Shown here piece after piece: positions 14,485-19,892 of a stretch of 20,955 nt of DNA. Position 1 is the first letter of the stretch. Every line of letters starts with the position of its first letter. The DNA comes from JBDRGC01 sp043818215. GTDB taxonomy: Bacteria > Chloroflexota > Anaerolineae > Anaerolineales > UBA11858. Where the stretch lies: positions 1 to 20,955 of the forward strand of contig JBDRGC010000458.1 in the NCBI GenBank assembly GCA_043818215.1. The letters are read 5' to 3'. Under the pieces are notes generated by a model, which did no database searches, was not told where the DNA came from, and worked only from the letters and a program-made list of their open reading frames with translations. The translations under genes were made by a program, and so were the position numbers.

Positions 14485-14599
14485 GAGGGGCAAGGGGCAA
14501 GAGGCAAGGGGCAAGAGGCAAGGGGCAAGGGGCAAGAGGCAAGAGGCAAGGGGCAAGGGGCAAGAGGCAAGGGGCAAGAGGCAAGGGGCAAGAGGCAAG
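14485..14599. repeat. GAGGCAA / GGGGCAA 7-bp array
   Basis: About sixteen heptamers (GAGGCAA or GGGGCAA) directly joined to the start codon of the minus-strand DUF1906 gene. On the coding strand the units read TTGCCTC / TTGCCCC. The gene's reading frame stays open through the array, with a seven-residue period (LPLAPCL type), up to an ATG at 14694. Confidence 0.95.
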
Positions 14600-14640
14600 C
14601 TCCCAAATGATAATCTGCCCCACCGGATATTACAAGGTCG

Positions 14641-14727
14641 GTATCCTCTCCAAAAAGTAGGGGAGTGTTCCCATGATTCAATTGCACTCACCACAAGATT
14701 CGGCAGCGGAGTATAGCGGAGTAACGG
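14641..14727. repeat. Second copy of the CCTCTCCAAAAAGTAGGGG repeat
   Basis: The block starting GTATCCTCTCC matches 11331-11364 with two or three differences through GTTCCCA, and a diverged GGCAGCGGA.TATAGCGGAGTAAC block begins at 14702. CGGAGTAACGG at 14717-14727 is repeated exactly at 15000-15010, bracketing the sequence between. Confidence 0.7.
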
Positions 14728-14863
14728 GCGAATTTCTTAGTTGGGGGAGGAATAAGCAGAAGCCACACTATAGCCCTTCTGCAGTCGGAAGCGCCGGTGG
14801 CAGCCGTTTATTCGCTTGAAAAGATACTACTTTGCGGAGACGAGAGTACAATGCCACCCAACA

Positions 14864-14938
14864 CTACAACGAATTTAGAAATCAACGAATTGTCTTGCGG
14901 CACAAATTCGTTTTATTCCTAATTCGATGTAGTGTTTT
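14864..14938. repeat. Imperfect inverted repeat ended by AACACTACA / TGTAGTGTT
   Basis: AACACTACA near 14864 pairs with TGTAGTGTT near 14930-14938. The inner arms ACGAATTTAGAAATC...AACGAATTGT and ACAAATTCGTTTTATTCC...AATTCG are nearly complementary around a loop CTTGCGGC. A MITE-like or REP-like palindrome of about 75 bp, without coding potential. Single copy in the window. Confidence 0.7.
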
Positions 14939-14968
14939 CGCAGTTCAGCGACCCTGAACGCAACCCTT

Positions 14969-15109
14969 CTATGCCCTCCCCCAACTTCCGTATACGTCCC
15001 GGAGTAACGGATTCGCCATGGAGACCTCTTTGGCACGCTCAATTGCCACGTCCGAGGGCGAGGCAACGAAGAGGCGTATTTTTTCGATGGTATTCTTGGG
15101 CATGGGCAT
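14969..15109 (-). pseudogene. Truncated 5' end of a DUF4062-like gene
   Basis: A 46-codon minus-strand frame from ATG at 15109 (second ATG at 15103, with AAGGA seven bases before it). Residues 8-29 contain KIRLFVASPSDVAIERA, the hallmark first strand and helix of DUF4062 (TIR/SLOG-like domains often at the front of NACHT, AAA or WD40 proteins). After AKEVSM the sequence becomes unrelated and stops, whereas intact proteins run for several hundred residues. The break coincides with the repeat CGGAGTAACGG at 15000-15010. A TATAAT-like -10 lies on the minus strand at 15178-15183 without a good -35. Recognised by motif only. Confidence 0.5.
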
Positions 15110-15158
15110 ATCCTTGAAATCAGTGCGAATCAGGGCACAAAAGAACCGGTCTCGTTAT

Positions 15159-15168
15159 GGGGGGGGGG
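15159..15168. repeat. Run of ten G
   Basis: A G10 homopolymer in non-coding sequence between the DUF4062-like fragment and the YchF promoter. It is on the upstream side of the minus-strand fragment, so length changes could affect that promoter spacing. It could also be a sequencing-error hotspot. Confidence 0.9.
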
Positions 15169-15220
15169 AACGGCTCTATTATACTGGATTTAAGTTCACC
15201 CCCATCTCCGGTTATAGCGC

Positions 15221-15254
15221 AGACCTCCGAGGTCTTCGGAGACCTCGGAGGTCT
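15221..15254. repeat. Perfect 15-bp palindrome AGACCTCCGAGGTCT
   Basis: AGACCTCCGAGGTCT (15221-15235) and its exact reverse complement (15240-15254) are separated by TCGG. Each arm is itself a 7+1+7 palindrome, so the unit is a nested GACCTC/GAGGTC structure. It ends 41 bases before the -35 box of the next promoter. Likely a member of a dispersed repeat family. Confidence 0.88.
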
Positions 15255-15294
15255 CGCCCGACATTTTTGCGGTATATCTCGGCCAGGTTTGCGG

Positions 15295-15322
15295 TTGACA
15301 GATCGCATACCCGCGATATAAT
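15295..15322 (+). promoter_or_regulatory. Sigma-70-type promoter upstream of the YchF-like gene
   Basis: Perfect TTGACA (15295-15300), 16-base spacer, perfect TATAAT (15317-15322). Predicted start near 15329, giving a leader of about 110 bases before the ATG at 15440, interrupted by an intrinsic terminator. Confidence 0.92.
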
Positions 15323-15369
15323 CCCGCCTTGTCTGTCGATAAACAAGTATATTTTCAAAATGAAGAGAT

Positions 15370-15416
15370 GGTGGGTTCGAAACGCGCTGAGGGTGCGTTT
15401 TGAACCCACCTTTTTT
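15370..15416 (+). terminator. Strong intrinsic terminator in the leader of the YchF-like gene
   Basis: GGTGGGTTCGAAACGC (15370-15385) pairs with GCGTTTTGAACCCACC (15395-15410) over 16 positions with one wobble, loop of nine bases, then TTTTTT. It lies between a consensus promoter and the gene's AGGAG ribosome binding site. It may end a short RNA of about 85 bases or act as an attenuator. Confidence 0.9.
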
Positions 15417-15439
15417 CTTGCATCATATCAGGAGTAAGT

Positions 15440-16501
15440 ATGCAGTTAGGTATCATTGGTCTTTCGCAAGCTGGTAAAACAACTGTCTTCAACGCCCTGA
15501 CGCGGGGCGACTGCCCGATTGCCATGAACGGCGGGCGGTTCGAGGTACACACTTCCGTAGTAGACGTGCCTGACCCGCGGGTGGATCAACTCGCGTCGAT
15601 GTTCCACCCCAAGAAGACGACCTACGCTAAGGTCACTTATGCAGACATTGCTGGATTGGGGGTCAATTCCAATGGAAACATCTCCGGCCCGCTGCTCAAT
15701 CAACTAACCAAAATGGATGGTTTGATCCATGTAGTGCGCTGCTTCGATGACCCCAATGTGCCCCACCCGGCGGGCAGCGTAGATCCCGAGCGGGACATCG
15801 CCAATATGGAAGCTGAATTCGTGCTCAACGACTTGATTGTTGTGGAGCGCCGGCTGGAGCGTTTAGCGGAGGAAAGCCACCGGGGCGCCCGTCGTGATCA
15901 GGCTGCCATCCAGCGAGAGATTGCCATCTTCGAGAGCATCCACGCGGACTTGGAGTCTGAAACCCCGTTGCGGGATATGATATTTTCCCCCGAGGAGGCG
16001 AGCATCCTCTCCGGGTACGGGTTCCTATCCATCAAGCCCATCCTGATCGTCTTGAATCTCTCAGATGGGCAGACCCCCCCGGAGGTGGAATTCTCCTGTA
16101 ATGGAATCGTATCTCTTCAGGGGCAACTTGAGATGGAAATCTCCCAGTTACCTCCCGACGACGCAGATCTCTTTTTATCTGAATTCGACATTTCCGAACC
16201 CAGCCTGAACCTTATGATCCGCCAGTCTTACGACTTGCTGAAACTGCAATCTTTCTTCACCGTGGGGGCTGACGAGGTGCGTGCCTGGACGGTGAGGCGT
16301 GGGGCCACGGCGCGAGAATCTGCGGGAACGATCCACTCGGATTTGGAGAAAGGTTTCATCCGGGCCGAGGTGGTCGGTTATGATGATTTGGTTACGCTAG
16401 GGAAGATGTCCGAGGCCCGGGCAAAAGGGAAACTACGGCTGGAAGGCAAGGACTATATTGTGCAAGATGGGGAGATCATGCACGTGCGCTTCAATGTCTG
16501 A
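15440..16501 (+). CDS. ychF: YchF-like P-loop NTPase with DUF933/TGS C-terminus
   Basis: 353 residues. Obg-related YchF proteins bind ATP or GTP and associate with ribosomes. The Walker A loop is GLSQAGKTT (7-15), where classical YchF has GLPNVGKST. Next come the ADIAGL switch-like motif at the G3 position and NLSD at the G4 position, where YchF has NMxE. A central helical arm (NDLIVVERRLERLAEESHRGA) matches the coiled-coil insertion. The C-terminal LQSFFTVGADEVRAWTVRRG and the following GFIRAEVVGYDDL match the TGS/DUF933 domain. AGGAG sits five bases before the ATG. The gene has its own promoter plus leader terminator. The altered nucleotide-binding loops suggest a divergent paralogue, not certainly the housekeeping YchF. 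Confidence 0.88.
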   Translation: MQLGIIGLSQAGKTTVFNALTRGDCPIAMNGGRFEVHTSVVDVPDPRVDQLASMFHPKKTTYAKVTYADIAGLGVNSNGNISGPLLNQLTKMDGLIHVVRCFDDPNVPHPAGSVDPERDIANMEAEFVLNDLIVVERRLERLAEESHRGARRDQAAIQREIAIFESIHADLESETPLRDMIFSPEEASILSGYGFLSIKPILIVLNLSDGQTPPEVEFSCNGIVSLQGQLEMEISQLPPDDADLFLSEFDISEPSLNLMIRQSYDLLKLQSFFTVGADEVRAWTVRRGATARESAGTIHSDLEKGFIRAEVVGYDDLVTLGKMSEARAKGKLRLEGKDYIVQDGEIMHVRFNV

Positions 16502-16773
16502 GTGCTCTTTTCTGGATGTTTATTACAGGGGGATTTCTATCGTGTATAATGGGGGGCGCATTCCGGTGATATCAAACCATAAGAAACGTAGTAAGTGTTC
16601 ACTCCCCTGGTGAAATAGAACGCGGATTACACGGATTAAGCGGATCACCGCGGATTTTATTTTTTAAAAAATCCGCGGTAATCCGCTATATCCGCGTAAT
16701 CCGCGTTCTATTGAAGTGACTTTCATCAGCCGCCTGAACGATTAGTAAAAAGTAAATAAGGATAAGGAAGAAT
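16502..16773. other. Gap between ychF-like gene and M3 peptidase
   Basis: Contains a possible weak promoter (TTACAG at 16523-16528, 16-base spacer, TATAAT at 16545-16550) and the 99-bp palindrome listed separately. AAGGAAG at 16764-16770 is the ribosome binding site for the next gene. No small gene is seen. Confidence 0.5.
16614..16712. repeat. 99-bp palindrome, second copy of the AATAGAACGCGGAT family
   Basis: Left arm from AATAGAACGCGGATTACACG and right arm ending CGTAATCCGCGTTCTATT are nearly perfect reverse complements over about 45 bp, with a short T/A-rich turn at 16659-16666. Arms are built from GGATT units. Same family as 12030-12125 but longer matching arms and without the GTAACTACTCAG outer ends. 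It would form a very stable hairpin in the transcript toward the M3 gene. Confidence 0.9.
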
Positions 16774-18546
16774 ATGAACGCATACAAGCAAACCTGTTGG
16801 AACTTGGCTGAACTTTTCCCCTCTCACGAAAGCCCAGAATTGGAAGCTGCCTTCGAGCAACTAGACGCCAAAGTCACTGAGTTCGAGGGCGTCCGGGAGT
16901 CGCTGACGACCGATATCGACTTTGAAGACTTCATGTCCATCGTGAAGCAATTGGAAGAACTCACCCGGCTTGGTAATCGAGTGTACGCCTTTGCCAGCCT
17001 GTGGATCACAGAAGACACTCAAAATCAGGAGGCGCTATCCCTGATGGCGCGTATGCAGCAATTTATGGCTCAGATGCAGAACCGCACCTTGTTCTTCTCT
17101 CTGTGGTGGAAGGAAGTGAACGAAGAAAACGCAGAGCGGCTGATGTCTCTCTCTGAGGGTTATCGCTATTGGCTGGAAGAGATGCGCCATTTCAAGCCGC
17201 ATACCCTCTCCGAGGCCGAAGAGAAGATCATCAATATCAAGGACGTGAACGGCTTCAATGCCCTGATCACACTCTACGATGCCATCACCAACCGTTATGT
17301 CTTCAAGGTCGAAGTGGATGGCGAAGTCAAAGAGATGACCCGCGGCCAGTTGTCGGTGCTTGTGCGCAGTTCAGACCCTGATATCCGCGCCGCTGCTTAC
17401 CAGGAAATGTACCGCGTTTACAGGGATGACGCTCCTATACTGGGGCAGATGTACCAAACCCTGGCACGCGATTGGCGCAGCGAGAATATGGACTTGCGCA
17501 GTTATGCCAACCCCATCTCGGTGCGCAATCTGGTCAACGATGTTCCCGATGATGTTGTGAACACTCTGTTGGATGTTTGCCAGAAGAATGCCGATGTTTT
17601 CCAGCGTTACTTCCAACTCAAGGCCAAATGCCTGGGGGTAGACCGTCTGCGCCGCTACGATATTTACGCCCCGGTGACGGAATCCGACAAAGCTTATGAG
17701 TATGCCGCCGCCGCCGATTTGGTGTTGGCTGCCTACCGCGAGTTCGATCCCCGGGTCGCAGACCTGGCGCAGCGTGTTTTCGACGATGACCATATCGACA
17801 GCGAAGTCCGCAAAGGCAAGCAAGATGGCGCCTTTTGCGCATCCATCGTGCCGGGTGTGACGCCTTATGTAAAGCTCAACTATCAGGGCAAAGTCGATGA
17901 TGTGGCTACTATGGCGCACGAGTTGGGACATGCCATCCACGCCATGCTGGCGTTCCATCACAACGTCTTCACCTTCCACTCGTCGCTGCCGCTGGCCGAG
18001 AACGCCTCCACCTTCGGCGAGATGCTGCTCGTCGACCGCCTGCTCGCAAACGAGGACGATCCTGCCCTCAGGCGTGACATCATCTTCCGCCAGATAGACG
18101 ACGCCTATGCAACCATCATGCGTCAGGCTTTCTTCGCTCTCTTCGAGCGCACGGCTCACGATATGATCAGCGAGGGCGCAACTGTAGACCAACTCTCCGA
18201 GGCCTACATGGAGAATTTGAAATCCCAGTTTGGCGAGGCTGTCGAACTGAGTGACGAATTCCGTTGGGAGTGGGTTTCCATCCCCCACTTCTATCACGTG
18301 CCTTTCTATGTGTATGCTTACGCCTTCGGGCAGTTGTTGGTGCTCTCACTGTACCAACAATACAAGATCGAGGGCGAGGCCTTCACACCGCGCTATATCA
18401 AGATCCTTGCAGCCGGCGGATCCGCAGCCCCCATCCAAATCTGCGCCGAGGCCGGACTCGATATCACCACAGCCGAATTCTGGCAGGGCGGTTTCGATGT
18501 TATCAAAAAAATGGTCGAGGAGTTGGAGGCTATTCCGGTGGAGTAA
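16774..18546 (+). CDS. pepF: M3 family oligoendopeptidase (PepF type)
   Basis: 590 residues, the usual length. The zinc motif HELGH is at 382-386 within ATMAHELGHAIHAM, and the third ligand is E409 in LAENASTFGE, 27 residues after the first His, as in M3 peptidases. The N-terminal helical region (LEAAFEQLDAKVTEFEGV) and the GAFCASIVPGVTPYVKLNY segment before the zinc site match the PepF branch. C-terminal PHFYHVPFYVYAYAFGQLL is the family's substrate-binding stretch. No signal peptide, so it is a cytoplasmic enzyme degrading short peptides. Start by ATG at 16774 with AAGGAAG upstream. It stands between repeat-rich gaps; no operon partner. All key residues intact. Confidence 0.95.
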   Translation: MNAYKQTCWNLAELFPSHESPELEAAFEQLDAKVTEFEGVRESLTTDIDFEDFMSIVKQLEELTRLGNRVYAFASLWITEDTQNQEALSLMARMQQFMAQMQNRTLFFSLWWKEVNEENAERLMSLSEGYRYWLEEMRHFKPHTLSEAEEKIINIKDVNGFNALITLYDAITNRYVFKVEVDGEVKEMTRGQLSVLVRSSDPDIRAAAYQEMYRVYRDDAPILGQMYQTLARDWRSENMDLRSYANPISVRNLVNDVPDDVVNTLLDVCQKNADVFQRYFQLKAKCLGVDRLRRYDIYAPVTESDKAYEYAAAADLVLAAYREFDPRVADLAQRVFDDDHIDSEVRKGKQDGAFCASIVPGVTPYVKLNYQGKVDDVATMAHELGHAIHAMLAFHHNVFTFHSSLPLAENASTFGEMLLVDRLLANEDDPALRRDIIFRQIDDAYATIMRQAFFALFERTAHDMISEGATVDQLSEAYMENLKSQFGEAVELSDEFRWEWVSIPHFYHVPFYVYAYAFGQLLVLSLYQQYKIEGEAFTPRYIKILAAGGSAAPIQICAEAGLDITTAEFWQGGFDVIKKMVEELEAIPVE

Positions 18547-18813
18547 GTGGTTTCCTACAGTATTTTATGTCAAAGGACTGGGGAAGGCAACTCTGTAGAG
18601 GGAATACAGACTTTTTACGTACAGTTGATGACAAAAATAACTTGTCATTAATCCTATTCTCGTGAATAATTGCCTCTGAGTAGGAATCCGCTGGTTTAAT
18701 ATTTAATGATAGCAGTATGGGGGCGGAGATCCTTTCTCGTCCAGTTTCCCCCCACCCTCGCCTACTTCCACGCGAAGTCCCAGAGGACTAAAAAACACAA
18801 ATAGGAGTAAACT
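18547..18813 (+). promoter_or_regulatory. Gap upstream of folD with promoter and overlapping inverted repeat
   Basis: Candidate promoter TTGTCA (18642-18647), 17-base spacer, AATAAT (18665-18670). A perfect 7-bp inverted repeat, ATGACAA (18628-18634) and TTGTCAT (18642-18648), overlaps the -35 box and could be an operator. The remaining sequence to 18813 shows GGAG at 18804-18807 as ribosome binding site and no gene. No folate riboswitch was recognised. Confidence 0.5.
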
Positions 18814-19698
18814 ATGACAGCAAAAATAATTGACGGCAAGGCTATCGCCAAAGAAGTCCGCGATGCTGTGGCTGCTGAAGTGGCTGCACTAGTAGCAGCT
18901 GGTCATCCCGCGCCAGGATTAGCAACCGTTTTGATTGGTGAAAACCCAGCTTCGCAGGTTTACGTGGGCATGAAACAGAAAGCCTGCGCGCGGGCGGGTA
19001 TCGAATCCTTTGGATATACCCTGCCTGTTGATGCCACACAAGAAGAAGTCGAAGCCCAGGTTAAGGAACTGAATGAAAACCCCAGGGTGAACGGCATCCT
19101 TGTTCAATTGCCTCTGCCCAAGGGATTGGACGAGGAACGGGTGCTGAACACTATCTCTATCGAAAAAGATGTCGATGGTTTCCACCCTCTCAACATCGGG
19201 CGCTTGGCTCAAAAGGGGCGCGAATCCCTGTTTGTGCCCTGCACTCCTGATGGCTGCATGTATCTATTGGAATCCATCGGTACGCAAATCGATGGCGCCA
19301 ACGCGGTCGTTTTGGGCCGATCTAATATTGTGGGGATGCCAGCCGCCTTACTGCTGGTCAAGCGCAACGCCACTGTGACCATCTGCCACTCCCGCACCAA
19401 GAACCTGCCCGCTGTATGCCGGGAAGCCGACATTCTGATCGCAGCGGTGGGCCGCCCCGAAATGGTGAAGAAAGATTGGGTCAAGCCAGGCGCGGTGGTC
19501 ATCGATGTGGGCACTCACCGCATCGACGATCCCACCAAAGAGAAGGGCTACTATCTGACCGGTGACGTAGCATTCGATGAGGTTAAGGAAGTTGCTGGAG
19601 CGATCACTCCCTCCCCCGGCGGTGTCGGCCCGATGACCATCGCTATGCTGCTGCGTAACACCGTGCGGGCAGCCAAGTTAGCTGCTGGAGTAAAGTAA
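18814..19698 (+). CDS. folD: Bifunctional 5,10-methylene-THF dehydrogenase / cyclohydrolase
   Basis: 294 residues, the usual length. It interconverts 5,10-methylene-THF and 10-formyl-THF through methenyl-THF, using NAD(P). Signature elements: YVGMKQKAC with catalytic K54, GILVQLPLP, DVDGFHPLN, PCTPDGCMYLLE, the dinucleotide loop LGRSNIVGMPAALLL, CHSRTKNL, AAVGRPEM and the C-terminal SPSPGGVGPMTIAML. All active-site motifs are intact. Cytoplasmic. ATG at 18814 is preceded by AGGAG. It lies directly before fhs, which makes 10-formyl-THF from formate, so both feed the same pool; an intergenic 28-bp-arm palindrome separates them. Confidence 0.97.
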   Translation: MTAKIIDGKAIAKEVRDAVAAEVAALVAAGHPAPGLATVLIGENPASQVYVGMKQKACARAGIESFGYTLPVDATQEEVEAQVKELNENPRVNGILVQLPLPKGLDEERVLNTISIEKDVDGFHPLNIGRLAQKGRESLFVPCTPDGCMYLLESIGTQIDGANAVVLGRSNIVGMPAALLLVKRNATVTICHSRTKNLPAVCREADILIAAVGRPEMVKKDWVKPGAVVIDVGTHRIDDPTKEKGYYLTGDVAFDEVKEVAGAITPSPGGVGPMTIAMLLRNTVRAAKLAAGVK

Positions 19699-19708
19699 AA
19701 CTAAGTCA

Positions 19709-19806
19709 GCCCCCCTGACCCCCCAACTTTGGGGGGAACCCCCTACTCAGCCCAATTTTGGAGAGAACCTGTGTTGCTCCCCCCAGAGTTGGGGGGCAGG
19801 GGGGGC
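19709..19806. repeat. Long G/C palindrome between folD and fhs
   Basis: A left arm at 19709-19736 (GCCCCCCTGACCCCCCAACT start) and a right arm at 19779-19806 (ending GGGGCAGGGGGGGC) are inverted over 28 bases with only two or three differences. The 42-base loop holds a partial extra AACCCCC/CAATTTTGG block. It lies 10 bases after the folD stop and would form a very stable stem in the mRNA. A dispersed repeat of this CCCCCTGACCCCCCAACTTTGGGGGG form is known from many environmental genomes. Confidence 0.88.
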
Positions 19807-19892
19807 GCTGCGGGCGTTATTAGACAGATTCATTGTCTGCCTGAGTAGTCACTACAGAAGTATGACCAGATTCTGCCAAAAAAGGAGTAACA

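Noticed and set aside
14485..14694. 70-residue extension of the DUF1906 protein to an ATG at 14694
   Set aside because: It is translated heptamer repeat and would hide the clear signal peptide that begins at 14484.
15360..15437. Classical trp-type leader peptide (MKRWW)
   Set aside because: Only two Trp codons, no ribosome binding site, and the downstream gene is not a tryptophan gene; kept only as a side remark in the leader finding.
17371..18297. Long minus-strand frame opposite the M3 peptidase
   Set aside because: Opposite a gene with an intact HELGH site; no start signal and no recognisable motif.
18547..18813. Tetrahydrofolate riboswitch before folD
   Set aside because: No conserved THF riboswitch core was recognised by eye; only a promoter-like pair and an inverted repeat are visible.
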